DNA of 64,000 nt from an uncultured Lachnospiraceae bacterium (GTDB taxonomy: Bacteria > Bacillota > Clostridia > Lachnospirales > Lachnospiraceae): NCBI GenBank assembly GCA_910579465.1, contig CAJTUB010000003.1:62001-126000 (forward strand), read 5' to 3'. A program made the translations under genes and the position numbers. The notes under the pieces were generated by a model. It did not search any database. It saw nothing but the letters and a program-made list of their open reading frames with translations, and had not been told where the DNA came from. Positions 35,520 to 43,967 of this stretch are shown here, piece by piece; position 1 is the first letter of the stretch, and each line of letters starts with the position of its first letter.

Positions 35520-35600
35520 GCTGCCGCAAGAAGTGCAGCCCCGGCTTACAAGCGGAGGGAAGCTTTTACTGTATTGCCCTTACAGATTGCTCTATATCCC

Positions 35601-35674
35601 AAAGGAAGAGGCGGCACACTATCATAATTTTGTATACATATACGAGATTATGATAGTGTGCCGCCTCTTTCTTT
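35601..35674. terminator. Very long palindrome, probable bidirectional terminator
   Basis: AGAGGCGGCACACTATCATA and two more bases (35607-35628) are perfectly repeated in inverse at 35647-35668, 22 bases each. The arms extend to about 28 bases with one mismatch (AAAGGA before, TTCTTT after), giving an A run before and T run after. The 18-base centre holds a second palindrome (GTATACATATAC). Terminator function is likely, but the stem is unusually long. Confidence 0.75.
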
Positions 35675-35724
35675 TGTGACCTTCCGGGATGGTTTAAAAA
35701 CGTGGAAACTCAAATCAAAAGGAC

Positions 35725-35753
35725 TTGTACTTTTGCGCAGATTGTGATATGCT
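35725..35753 (+). promoter_or_regulatory. SigA promoter of argS
   Basis: TTGTAC at 35725-35730, 17-base spacer ending TGA, TATGCT at 35748-35753 (extended -10). The leader of about 45 bases has no room for a T-box. Confidence 0.72.
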
Positions 35754-35806
35754 AAATAATGGGTTAAACCGAAATATAATTTTTACCTGTCGGAAAGGAA
35801 CGAATT

Positions 35807-37582
35807 ATGAAAAAGCTGATTGAGGTAATTGCCGAGGATGTGAAGGAAGCGTTTTTGGCATGCGGATATAAAGAGGAGTTTGGTGTTGTTTCGCTGTCAA
35901 ACCGGCCGGATTTGTGCCAGTATCAGTGCAACGGGGCAATGGCGGCGGCAAAGCAGTATAAGACTGCACCGATTGAGATTGCAAAGGCAGTCGCAGAGCA
36001 GCTTTCCGGAAGCGAGACAATTGCAGAGGTGAATGCGGTAATGCCGGGCTTTATCAATATGAAGGTAAACCAGGAGTTTCTTGCGGTTTATCTGCAGGAG
36101 ATGTCAGAGCAGGACGATTGCGGCTTTGAGAAAGCAAAGCAGCCGCTTACGATTATTTTGGATTATGGCGGACCGAACGTGGCAAAGCCGCTTCATATCG
36201 GTCATCTGCGTTCGGCGGTTATCGGCGAGAGCATCAAGCGGATTTGCCGTTTTGCAGGACACAGGGTTATCGGAGACGTACATCTTGGAGATTTAGGACT
36301 TCAGATGGGACTTGTGATTGAGGGGCTCCGGGAAAAGGCGCCGGAGCTTCCGTATTTTGATGAAAGCTATACAGGCGAATATCCAAAAGAGCCTCCGTTT
36401 ACCCTGGCAGAGCTGGAGGAGATTTATCCGGCGGCGTCGGCGCTTTCCAAGCAGAATGCGGAGTTTAAGGAGCGCGCCCAGCGTACCACGCTGCAGTTCC
36501 AGCAGGGGAACCGCGCCTATTGTGCGCTTTGGCGTCACATTATGGATGTGTCGGTGCCGGATTTGAAACGGAATTATGAGAAGCTGGATGTTACGTTTGA
36601 TGTCTGGAAGGGTGAGAGTGACGTGCAGCCGTATATCCCGGACATGGTGGATGATTTGATTGCACAGGGGCTTGCCCATGAAAGCCAGGGCGCGACCGTG
36701 GTGGACGTGCAGGAGGAGAGCGATACGAAGGAGATTCCGCCGTGTATCGTCAGAAAGTCCGACGGCGCGGCGCTGTATGCTACTTCGGACCTTGCGACGA
36801 TTCTGGAGAGGGAAAAGCTGTATGCGCCGAACCGTTATATTTATCTTGCGGATAAGCGTCAGGAGATGCATTTTACGCAGGTGTTCCGCGTAGCGCGGAA
36901 GGCAGGCTTTGTAGAACAGGGAACAGAGCTTACGTTTCTCGGGTTTGGTACGATGAACGGAAAGGACGGAAAGCCGTTTAAAACAAGGGACGGCGGCGTG
37001 ATGCGCTTAGAGCAGCTGATTGCGGACACAAACGGGGAAGTGTTAAAGAAGGTCCGCGAGAATCGTGAAATTGCAGAGGAAGAGGCAGAAGCGATTGCAG
37101 GGAAGGTAGGTCTTGCTGCAATTAAGTACGGCGACCTGTCTAATCAGGCGGCGAAGGACTACGTTTTCGATTTGGAGCGGTTTGCCTCCTTTGAGGGAAA
37201 CACAGGACCGTACATTCTTTACACGATGGTGCGGATTAAGTCGATTCTTGCAAAGTATCATGCGGGTAATGCAGGGAAAAAGCCGGTTGCCATCAATGCG
37301 GTAATACGCGAATACGGAGCGGATGAGATTGCCCTGATGCTTCTGGCTGCCAGATTTAACGATATCATAGAGCATGCCTATGAGGAAACAGCGCCGCATA
37401 AAATCTGCCAGTATGTGTATGAGCTGGCAGATGCGTTCAGCAGCTTTTATCACAACAATAAAATTATTGCAGAGCCGGACGAAATCAAGCAGGGAGAGTG
37501 GATTTCCCTGATTACGCTGGTGTTGCGTTTACTGGAAATCTGTATTGATTTGCTTGGTTTTTCGGCACCTGACAGAATGTAA
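35807..37582 (+). CDS. argS: Arginyl-tRNA synthetase
   Basis: Class I synthetase charging tRNA with arginine. After an N-terminal Add-1 domain, the HIGH-type motif is PNVAKPLHIGHLRS (about residues 124-137); FGTMNGKDGKPFKTRDGG stands in the KMSKS region, as usual in ArgRS where this motif is degenerate; the DALR anticodon domain ends the protein. Length of 591 residues is normal. It has its own promoter and is followed after 20 bases by an ATPase gene. Confidence 0.96.
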   Translation: MKKLIEVIAEDVKEAFLACGYKEEFGVVSLSNRPDLCQYQCNGAMAAAKQYKTAPIEIAKAVAEQLSGSETIAEVNAVMPGFINMKVNQEFLAVYLQEMSEQDDCGFEKAKQPLTIILDYGGPNVAKPLHIGHLRSAVIGESIKRICRFAGHRVIGDVHLGDLGLQMGLVIEGLREKAPELPYFDESYTGEYPKEPPFTLAELEEIYPAASALSKQNAEFKERAQRTTLQFQQGNRAYCALWRHIMDVSVPDLKRNYEKLDVTFDVWKGESDVQPYIPDMVDDLIAQGLAHESQGATVVDVQEESDTKEIPPCIVRKSDGAALYATSDLATILEREKLYAPNRYIYLADKRQEMHFTQVFRVARKAGFVEQGTELTFLGFGTMNGKDGKPFKTRDGGVMRLEQLIADTNGEVLKKVRENREIAEEEAEAIAGKVGLAAIKYGDLSNQAAKDYVFDLERFASFEGNTGPYILYTMVRIKSILAKYHAGNAGKKPVAINAVIREYGADEIALMLLAARFNDIIEHAYEETAPHKICQYVYELADAFSSFYHNNKIIAEPDEIKQGEWISLITLVLRLLEICIDLLGFSAPDRM

Positions 37583-37602
37583 AGGAAGCACGGAGAAGGA
37601 TT

Positions 37603-38958
37603 ATGTTTACAGGACGTATACAGGAACTTGAACGATTGGAAGGGCTTTATGCCTCCGGACGGAGCAGCATGATTGTCCTTTACGGGCGGAGCGGCATCGG
37701 GAAGACTGCGTTGGTGCGCCACTTTGTGCAGGGAAAAAATTCGGTTTATTATGCAGCACGGCGCGCGACAAAAAAGGAGCAGCTCCTTTGTATGAAGCAG
37801 GAATGGCAGGAGGCAGCGTCCGCGCAGGACTTTTACGAAGCACTTTCGGCGCTGCATGGACAGCGCGCCGCAGGGGAAAGGCTTGTCCTTGTGTTTGATG
37901 AGTTCCGCAATCTTTTAGAGGATACGAACGAGTTTCTGACCGCATTTGTCCGGTTTTATTCGGAGCATTTAAATGACGGTACTTTATTTGTCCTGCTCCT
38001 TTCCTCCTCCATCAGCTGGGTGGAAAACGAGATGGCAGGCGTACTGGGGAGCGCGGCAAAGCTTCTGAACGGCTTTATTAAGCTGAAGGAGTTTTCCTTT
38101 ATGGAGCTGGCGGAGTATCATAAGCACTCTGCGGTGCAGGAGAATATTTATACCGGTGCGGTGCTGGGCGGGGTTCCGGCTTACTTAAGGCTCTGGCGGG
38201 AAGGAAGGAGCTTTGAGGAAAATGTCCTGCGCCTGTTTCTGACGGAGGACGCCCCCTTGTTTCTGGAGGCGGAGCATTACTTAAAGCAGGAGCTGCGGGA
38301 GCTGTCCGCGTATAATGCGATACTGGCAGCGCTTGCGCAGGGAAAGAATAAGTTAAATGATGTGTATGAGCAGACCGGATTTTCCCGTGCTAAAATCAGC
38401 GTATATCTGAAAAATCTGACACAGCTTGACGTTACCGAGAAGATGTATTCTTTTGATACAAAGGAGTACAAGGACGTCCAGAAGGGGCTTTACCGCATAC
38501 GGGAGCCGTATCTGCGTTTCTGGTACCGGTTTATTTATCCGAATCTTTCTGCCATTGCAGCGGGAGGCGGGGAAGCAGTTTACCAAAAGGCGGTTGCGCC
38601 TTATCTGACAGAGTATGTCAAGGAAGCGTTCCGCGATGTATGTACGGAATACCTGCAGCTGATGAACCGCTACGGGAGGCTTGGAAAAACGTATCAGAGC
38701 TTTGGTGTATGGCACGGAAAGACAGGTACAATCGATGTGCTGGCAAAGACGGAGGAAGGGGAGTATCTCGCAGCATTTTGCGACTGCGGGAGGCGGCCGG
38801 CCGGGAAGGAAGTTTACGAGGTGTATGGGGCAATACTGGAGAATGCAGGTGTAATGCCTGCGGAGTGCTATTGCTTTTCCATGCAGGGCTTTTTGCCGGA
38901 GGCAGAGCAGGCTGCTGCACAAAAGGAAATCCGGCTGGTATGTGCCAGGGATATGTAG
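37603..38958 (+). CDS. Archaeal-type ATPase with DUF234-like C-terminus
   Basis: A 451-residue P-loop ATPase: FTGRIQELERLEGLY start, Walker A GRSGIGKTAL (about residues 28-37), Walker B LVLVFDEFRNL, sensor region LLLSSSISWVE, then a winged-helix part (GKNKLNDVYEQTGFSRAKISVYL) and the DUF234 region. In relatives this end is a PD-(D/E)xK nuclease with a motif like IDxVA...ECK. Here IDVLAKTEEGEYLAAF continues as CDCG, so the last acidic and lysine positions are missing and nuclease activity is doubtful. Members of this family are scattered in bacteria and archaea without clear role. Confidence 0.8.
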   Translation: MFTGRIQELERLEGLYASGRSSMIVLYGRSGIGKTALVRHFVQGKNSVYYAARRATKKEQLLCMKQEWQEAASAQDFYEALSALHGQRAAGERLVLVFDEFRNLLEDTNEFLTAFVRFYSEHLNDGTLFVLLLSSSISWVENEMAGVLGSAAKLLNGFIKLKEFSFMELAEYHKHSAVQENIYTGAVLGGVPAYLRLWREGRSFEENVLRLFLTEDAPLFLEAEHYLKQELRELSAYNAILAALAQGKNKLNDVYEQTGFSRAKISVYLKNLTQLDVTEKMYSFDTKEYKDVQKGLYRIREPYLRFWYRFIYPNLSAIAAGGGEAVYQKAVAPYLTEYVKEAFRDVCTEYLQLMNRYGRLGKTYQSFGVWHGKTGTIDVLAKTEEGEYLAAFCDCGRRPAGKEVYEVYGAILENAGVMPAECYCFSMQGFLPEAEQAAAQKEIRLVCARDM

Positions 38959-38979
38959 AAAGGAAGGGCAGGATAAAGG

Positions 38980-40284
38980 ATGTATGACAGGATTGCAAGA
39001 CTGATTGTTTATAAGGATATTGCCGGAGCTGGTATTTTAAATGATGTTGCTGCGTGTATCAGGGCTTACCGGCAAAAGGAAGCCGGTAAGGCGGAAACCG
39101 TTTCAGGACTGTATGTGCAGATTCATAAGCTGTTGGACCTGGCAACGGCATACGGGTTTGATGAGAATCTGTGGCAGGCGTACATTGCCTATCTTCTGGC
39201 AATGGCAGAAACGCCGTTTTCCCTGCTCTGTGAAAAGAGAGGCGCTTCGGTCGGTTCGATTAACGTGCTGGTGAAGAAGGATTTTGCGATAATCAGGGAG
39301 TTGTTTTTCTACGACTTTTCGGAGCTGGAGGAGGAGCTTTCCATCGATTGCTTTTCGGTGATTACAGAGTATCATTCTATTCCGAAGGGTGAACACTATT
39401 ATAACAGAAGCGTGGCGGAAAAGGTAAAGGAGCTGCAGCGGGCGCTGAAGCGTTCACTGAATGAAGAGGATATTTTTGAGGCTGTGACCGGCTTTTATAA
39501 GCGCAGGGGCGTCGGACAGATCGGGCTGAACAAGGCGTTCCGTCTGGCAGGCGAGGGAGAGGACTTTTTCCTGCAGCCGATTACGAATACAGAGATTGTG
39601 CGTCTGGATGATATTATCGGCTATGAGGCACAGAAAAAAATGCTGGTGGATAATACGAAAGCGTTTGTAGAGGGGAGAAAGGCCAATAATGTGCTGTTGT
39701 ATGGCGATAACGGCACCGGGAAGTCTACAAGTATTAAGGCAATTTTAAACGAATTTTATGATGACGGCCTGCGGATGATTGAGATTTACAAGCATCAGTT
39801 CCACCAGCTTTCCGCACTGATTTCCAAGGTGAAAAACCGGAACTATCGTTTTATTATTTACATGGATGATTTATCTTTTGAAGAGTTTGAAATAGAGTAT
39901 AAGTATTTAAAGGCAGTAATTGAAGGCGGTCTGGAAATCCGGCCGGAGAATATCCTGATTTATGCGACGTCGAACCGGAGGCATTTAATCCGGGAGACAT
40001 GGTCGGACCGCTCCGATATGTCGCAGGATGAGCTGCACCGTTCCGACACGGTACAGGAAAAGCTTTCCCTTGTAGCAAGGTTCGGCATTTCCATTCACTA
40101 TGGCGCGCCGGATAAGCGGGAGTTCGAAGCGATTGTCCGGGGAATTGCGGCACGGTATCCGGAGCTTGCGGGAAGAGAAGAAGAGCTGCTTGCCCAGGCG
40201 AATATCTGGGAATTGCGGGGCGGCGGACTTTCCGGCAGGAGCGCACAGCAGTTTATCCGTTATATACTTGGAAAAAAGGAATAA
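38980..40284 (+). CDS. DUF815 AAA+ ATPase
   Basis: A 434-residue protein with an N-terminal helical half and a C-terminal AAA+ domain typical of DUF815. Walker A is LLYGDNGTGKST (about residues 241-252), Walker B is FIIYMDDLSFE, sensor 1 is ILIYATSNRRHL. The family is annotated only as predicted ATPase. It starts 21 bases after the previous ATPase gene, and an SH3-domain membrane protein follows. The two neighbouring P-loop proteins are unrelated in domain type. Function unknown. Confidence 0.88.
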   Translation: MYDRIARLIVYKDIAGAGILNDVAACIRAYRQKEAGKAETVSGLYVQIHKLLDLATAYGFDENLWQAYIAYLLAMAETPFSLLCEKRGASVGSINVLVKKDFAIIRELFFYDFSELEEELSIDCFSVITEYHSIPKGEHYYNRSVAEKVKELQRALKRSLNEEDIFEAVTGFYKRRGVGQIGLNKAFRLAGEGEDFFLQPITNTEIVRLDDIIGYEAQKKMLVDNTKAFVEGRKANNVLLYGDNGTGKSTSIKAILNEFYDDGLRMIEIYKHQFHQLSALISKVKNRNYRFIIYMDDLSFEEFEIEYKYLKAVIEGGLEIRPENILIYATSNRRHLIRETWSDRSDMSQDELHRSDTVQEKLSLVARFGISIHYGAPDKREFEAIVRGIAARYPELAGREEELLAQANIWELRGGGLSGRSAQQFIRYILGKKE

Positions 40285-40328
40285 AGCAAAAGAGTGCCAG
40301 ATAAACTACTTTGGAAGGAGAATGCGAT

Positions 40329-41414
40329 ATGAGAAGAACGACAGTAAAGCAGATAAAGAAGGTATTCTATGCAGCTGTATGCGGCGCACTTTTATTGACG
40401 GGACAAACGACTGCGTCTGCAGCAACAGAGGCAGTTTATGAATATGATGCAGAGCGGGGAGAGAACAATGTCTACCGCGGCGTAGTTAATATTGACGGTC
40501 TGAACGTGCGGAGCGCGGCAGGAAAGGATAATCCGGTAGTCAAGGTAAATGGAGAAGGCGTGCTGTTGAATAAGCAGGATGAGGTGGCAATTCTTGACCA
40601 GGCGTTAAGCAGCGGGCAGGCGTGGTATAAGGTTTCCTTCCGGCAGGGGGAAACTCTGGTGACCGGCTATGTCCACAGCAGCTATGTAGACCTTACGGTA
40701 GATATTATTACGCCTCTGCCGACCCCGACGCTGCCTCCGACCTTAACGCCGACGCCTCGTCCGACTTCGACGCCGACCCCGCTTCCGCCGTCTGCCACGC
40801 CTACGGTGGTGCCGCAGGAAACGGAGTCTGGCGGTGGTGCCGGCGGCGGGCTGATTGCCTTTCTGGCAGTGGCAGTCATCGGAGCCGGGATTTTGCTGGC
40901 ACTCTGGTATTTAAAGAGACGGAATGAGACGGTTAAGGGAAATGAAACGAACGAAAAGATTGACAACCTGAAGAATCTGTCACTTCCGAATGCGCCGCTG
41001 TCTGCAGACGGAACGCCGATTCCGGTGATGAAGCGGCGGGAGGTAATACCGCAGGAGGAGACCGTCAGCCAGAGAAGGACGCCGGTAGAGAAGCAGGATG
41101 AGGTCAGCGTACTGGCAGACAGGGAACGCGCACGGCTGATGAATGAGGAAATGATACGGCAGTACCGTGACGGCGGGAATGAGGAAGAGGAGGCACGTCT
41201 GCGTGAGATTGCGGCAAGCCTGAAGGAAAAGGAAGTATTAAAGGAAGAGATTGACCGTCTGCATATCGGCGATATGGTATACCATGAATACTTCGGCAAG
41301 GGCATCGTGCGCGACAACAGCGACGTCAAAGTCATTGAAATCAGCTTCGGACAGGATGTCCGGTTCTTAAATAAGGCATCCTGCGCGGCAAAAAGGCTGC
41401 TGCGGAAGCTATAG
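40329..41414 (+). CDS. SH3b membrane protein with cytoplasmic UvrD/CarD-like tail
   Basis: A 361-residue single-pass protein. Order: signal peptide (VFYAAVCGALLLTGQTTASA), bacterial SH3 domain (DGLNVRSAAGKDNPVV to TGYVHSSYVDL, about residues 49-125), Pro/Thr-rich spacer with many TP repeats (about 130-165), membrane helix (GLIAFLAVAVIGAGILLALWYL), basic stop KRR, and a cytoplasmic charged region ending in GDMVYHEYFGKGIVR...IEISFGQDVRFL. This end resembles the Tudor-like tail of UvrD/PcrA and CarD. SH3b domains usually bind cell wall. The ATG at 40329 has GGAAGGAG eight bases ahead. Last gene before a strong terminator. Confidence 0.8.
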   Translation: MRRTTVKQIKKVFYAAVCGALLLTGQTTASAATEAVYEYDAERGENNVYRGVVNIDGLNVRSAAGKDNPVVKVNGEGVLLNKQDEVAILDQALSSGQAWYKVSFRQGETLVTGYVHSSYVDLTVDIITPLPTPTLPPTLTPTPRPTSTPTPLPPSATPTVVPQETESGGGAGGGLIAFLAVAVIGAGILLALWYLKRRNETVKGNETNEKIDNLKNLSLPNAPLSADGTPIPVMKRREVIPQEETVSQRRTPVEKQDEVSVLADRERARLMNEEMIRQYRDGGNEEEEARLREIAASLKEKEVLKEEIDRLHIGDMVYHEYFGKGIVRDNSDVKVIEISFGQDVRFLNKASCAAKRLLRKL

Positions 41415-41452
41415 AAGGAGTCGCACTTTGTGTGACAGCCTGGAAAGAACAG

Positions 41453-41489
41453 AAGGGAGAAAATCCGGAACGGATTTTCTCCCTTTTGC
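41453..41489 (+). terminator. Intrinsic terminator after the SH3 protein gene
   Basis: AAGGGAGAAAATCCG (41453-41467) and CGGATTTTCTCCCTT (41471-41485) are perfect 15-base arms with loop GAA, followed by TTGCTT. The A run before the stem would also let it work for the minus-strand gene ending at 41536. Confidence 0.9.
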
Positions 41490-41535
41490 TTGTTGTGGCC
41501 GCGCCGCGGCGCTGAAAGAGTCCTGCTTCGTTTCG

Positions 41536-41757
41536 TCAGCTTCGCTCCGTAATCGGATTATCGCTCAGGTATAAATAGAAGGTGAGCAGATAGAGACCGC
41601 TTAAACCGACAAGCGCATAAACGATACGGGAAATCCAGGACATGGAACCGAATAAAAATGCAACTAAATCAAAATCAAAGAAGCCGATCAACCCCCAGTT
41701 AATGGCTCCGATGATAGCGATGGTAAGTGCAGTTGCATCCAACGCTTTATTTCTCAT
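41536..41757 (-). CDS. DUF378 small membrane protein
   Basis: A 73-residue protein on the minus strand with two hydrophobic segments. The start MRNKALDATALTIAIIGAIN and NWGLIGFFDFDLVAFLFG are the DUF378 signature; the second helix is IVYALVGLSGLYLL. The function of the family is unknown. The ATG (complement of 41755-41757) has AACGGAGGC ahead. It converges on the SH3 protein gene and shares its terminator, and is divergent from the GntR operon. Confidence 0.92.
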   Translation of the reverse strand: MRNKALDATALTIAIIGAINWGLIGFFDFDLVAFLFGSMSWISRIVYALVGLSGLYLLTFYLYLSDNPITERS

Positions 41758-41833
41758 GGTTGCCTCCGTTCTGCCGTAAAAGCGGCTGTTAGGGTGTTAG
41801 TTCCGGATCTTTTCCGGCGTTTGCACGATTGCA

Positions 41834-41848
41834 AAGTAAAATTTACTT
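41834..41848. repeat. 15-base palindrome between the divergent genes
   Basis: AAGTAAA (41834-41840), a central A, TTTACTT (41842-41848). It lies 77 bases upstream of the DUF378 start and about 75 bases before the -35 box of the GntR operon. It may be an operator for either gene; there is no further evidence. Confidence 0.45.
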
Positions 41849-41920
41849 CACAGTGCTTAGTTTGGTTGAAGCAGAGGAAAAGTAAACAGCCAATTTTTTT
41901 AAAAAATGTGAAAAAAAGTA

Positions 41921-41949
41921 TTGACAAATCCACATATACAGTGTACTAT
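41921..41949 (+). promoter_or_regulatory. SigA promoter of the GntR-ABC operon
   Basis: TTGACA at 41921-41926, 17-base spacer, TACTAT at 41944-41949. The -10 box is covered by the operator at 41940-41963. Confidence 0.8.
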
Positions 41950-41963
41950 TTATCTAGTAAACT
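41940..41963. promoter_or_regulatory. Probable operator of the YtrA-like regulator
   Basis: AGTGTACTA (41940-41948) and TAGTAAACT (41955-41963) are inverted repeats with one mismatch around TTTATC. The site spans the -10 box and the likely start point, just upstream of the gntR gene, so binding should block transcription. Site shape (TACTA...TAGTA) agrees with YtrA-family sites as I remember them. Confidence 0.7.
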
Positions 41964-41990
41964 AAGACAGAGGATGAAAGGAGGAGACGG

Positions 41991-42347
41991 ATGGATTTTT
42001 CCGCAAGTATTCCAATCTATCTGCAGGTAGTAGAGGAAATCAAGCGTCTGCTGATGATTGGTGAACTAAAGCCGGGGGAAAAGCTCTGGTCGGCGCGGGA
42101 TATGGCACTTCGTTACCAGATTAATCCCAATACAGCGGCGAGGGTTTATAAGGAGCTGGAGCAGCAGAGCCTGTGTTATACAAAGCGTGGTCTGGGAACC
42201 TTTCTGACGGAAGAGGACGGTATTGCAGAAAAGCTCCGGAAGGAGAAAGCAGAGCGTCTGGTGAGCGATTTTATCAGGGAAATTTCCCGCCTTGGATATA
42301 CACAGGAGGAAATCTGCCGTTTTTTGGACGCAGGATTGCAAAAGTAA
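41991..42347 (+). CDS. GntR family regulator, YtrA subfamily
   Basis: A 118-residue DNA-binding repressor: FSASIPIYLQVVEEIKRLL start, winged helix with PGEKLWSARDMALRYQINPNTAARVYKEL, then only a short C-terminal helical region instead of a full effector domain, the mark of the YtrA subfamily. Such regulators control the ABC genes next to them, often in response to cell-wall antibiotics. The start is ATG after GGAGGAGACGG. It probably represses its own operon through the inverted repeat overlapping the promoter. Confidence 0.92.
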   Translation: MDFSASIPIYLQVVEEIKRLLMIGELKPGEKLWSARDMALRYQINPNTAARVYKELEQQSLCYTKRGLGTFLTEEDGIAEKLRKEKAERLVSDFIREISRLGYTQEEICRFLDAGLQK

Positions 42348-42406
42348 GGACAGCCTGTGGGCAACAGGATAGAGAAGAGTTTGAAGAATAAGGAGGACAG
42401 GTTATT

Positions 42407-43096
42407 ATGGTAGAAGCGAAGATGCTGGGAAAGCGCTATATGAGAAAGCAGGCAGTAAAGGATGTCACCCTGACGCTTGAGGACGGCAAGGTGTATGCCC
42501 TGTTAGGACCGAACGGGAGCGGCAAAACCACATTTATGAAGATGGTTGCAGGGCTGGTAAAGCCGACTGAAGGATGTTTAAGCTATAACGGGAAAAAAAT
42601 CGGCGTAGAGACGAAAAAGCATGTGGCATATATGTCTACGGAGCCGTTTTTTTATGCTTACATGACCGTGAAGGATGTAGGAAAATACTATGCGGACTTT
42701 TTTGAGGATTTCTCGATGGAGCGCTATGAAGCCCTGGTTTCCCGTATGGACTTAAGGATGGAGGATAAGGCAAAGGAGCTTTCCTCCGGCCTTGCCGCAA
42801 AGCTCAAGCTTGCTGCGACGCTGGCAAGGGATGCGCAGCTTTATATGCTGGATGAGCCGTTAAACGGAATTGACATTATTGCAAGGGAAGCAATTATCCG
42901 GACGATTGTGGAGGCAGCAGTAGCAGAAAAGACGGTTCTGCTTTCCAGCCACCTGGTGGATGAACTGGAGCCGATTGTGGACAGCGTGGTATTTATGAAG
43001 CGGGGGAGCGTAGTTCTTTCGGGCGATGCGGAGGAAGTCCGGCAGGAGCGCGGTAAATCGATTGTAGATTTATACAAAGAAGTCTATGCAGAGTAA
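42407..43096 (+). CDS. ABC transporter ATP-binding protein of the YtrA-like operon
   Basis: A 229-residue ATPase: GPNGSGKTTFMKMVAGL (Walker A, about residues 36-43), Q-loop region with YMSTEPFFY where the usual Gln is replaced by Ser-Thr-Glu, signature ELSSGLAAKLKLA (LSSG instead of LSGG), LYMLDEPLNGID and SSHLVDE. The altered Q-loop and signature are frequent in small ABC-2 type ATPases of GntR operons. It pairs with the permease 18 bases downstream. Confidence 0.92.
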   Translation: MVEAKMLGKRYMRKQAVKDVTLTLEDGKVYALLGPNGSGKTTFMKMVAGLVKPTEGCLSYNGKKIGVETKKHVAYMSTEPFFYAYMTVKDVGKYYADFFEDFSMERYEALVSRMDLRMEDKAKELSSGLAAKLKLAATLARDAQLYMLDEPLNGIDIIAREAIIRTIVEAAVAEKTVLLSSHLVDELEPIVDSVVFMKRGSVVLSGDAEEVRQERGKSIVDLYKEVYAE

Positions 43097-43114
43097 TGAG
43101 AGAGGAGAGAAAAC

Positions 43115-43876
43115 ATGGGAAAATTAATGAAATATGAGTTCAGGAAGCAGTTGATGTCCAAAATCGTAATACTGGCGGTAGGAGCGGTGCTTGAAATCCT
43201 GTTTGTGCTCGGTCTTTTTTTAGAAAAGGAGAACTGGCTTGCGACAGCAACGGGGCTGCTGCTTACGACGGCATTTATCGGACTGTTTTATCTGAGCTTT
43301 GAGAGTGTTGTTACCTTTTCCAACGATTTAAGAACGAAACAGAGCTATATGCTGTTTTTAACACCGCGCAATATGTTCCAGGTAGTAGGGGCGAAAATTG
43401 CGGTGACAATCATCCAGATTTTTGGCGCAGGGCTTGTGTTCGCACTGATTGCAATCGGGGACGTGGCGCTTGTATGCAGTAAATATGGCAAAATACAGGA
43501 GTTTTTCGATGCGTTGAAGGAGTTTGTCAAGGCGCTTACCGGTGTGGAGATTCGTTTGTCCGAGATTATTTATGTTTTTCTGATGGTATTAGTGACATGG
43601 CTTCTGGTAATTACTATGGCGATGTTTGCGATTACGCTTTCTACGACCTTATTTGCAAACAAGAAATATAAAGGTCTGATCAGCGTGCTTATTTTCTTTG
43701 CGTTAGAGTATGTAATCGGCAAGATTGCGCTGCTTATGGTGCCGACCGGATTTTTACAGGGCCAGTACCTGGTTGTGACCACTGAGGCATGGGCGTACAT
43801 AGGGGTGTATGCGGCTGCCATGGTGCTGAATTTTGTCGGTACGGCGCTTTTGCTGGAAAAGAAAGTGAGTGTTTAG
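43115..43876 (+). CDS. ABC-2 type permease of the YtrA-like operon
   Basis: A 253-residue membrane protein with about six helices (residues 17-35, 45-65, 95-115, 150-175, 185-205, 220-245). The start MGKLMKYEFRKQLMSKI is typical of ABC-2 permeases, and the position after the ATPase gene fixes the role. An AGAGGAGAG ribosome site precedes the ATG. Export of a peptide or lipid, or antibiotic response, is inferred from the family. Confidence 0.85.
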   Translation: MGKLMKYEFRKQLMSKIVILAVGAVLEILFVLGLFLEKENWLATATGLLLTTAFIGLFYLSFESVVTFSNDLRTKQSYMLFLTPRNMFQVVGAKIAVTIIQIFGAGLVFALIAIGDVALVCSKYGKIQEFFDALKEFVKALTGVEIRLSEIIYVFLMVLVTWLLVITMAMFAITLSTTLFANKKYKGLISVLIFFALEYVIGKIALLMVPTGFLQGQYLVVTTEAWAYIGVYAAAMVLNFVGTALLLEKKVSV

Positions 43877-43938
43877 GCAGCGGCGGAAATTTTTAGACAA
43901 TTTTTAGATAAATTTTCCTTCTTTTCGGAATGCTTTAC

Positions 43939-43967
43939 TTGACGAGCGTCAAAAGGAAAAGTATAAT
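43939..43967 (+). promoter_or_regulatory. Strong SigA promoter of the corA operon
   Basis: TTGACG at 43939-43944, 17-base spacer, TATAAT at 43962-43967. Confidence 0.88.

Noticed and set aside
17447..37582. Functional link of aspS, argS and the DUF1854 set through cyanophycin (an Asp-Arg polymer)
   Set aside because: aspS and argS are housekeeping genes in separate units; no cyanophycin synthetase or cyanophycinase lies in the window, so the coincidence is not evidence.
40682..41335. Minus-strand frame of 217 codons opposite the SH3 protein gene
   Set aside because: Low-complexity Ser/Arg and Gly/Val product mirrors the Thr/Pro spacer and charged tail; the plus-strand gene has all domain evidence.
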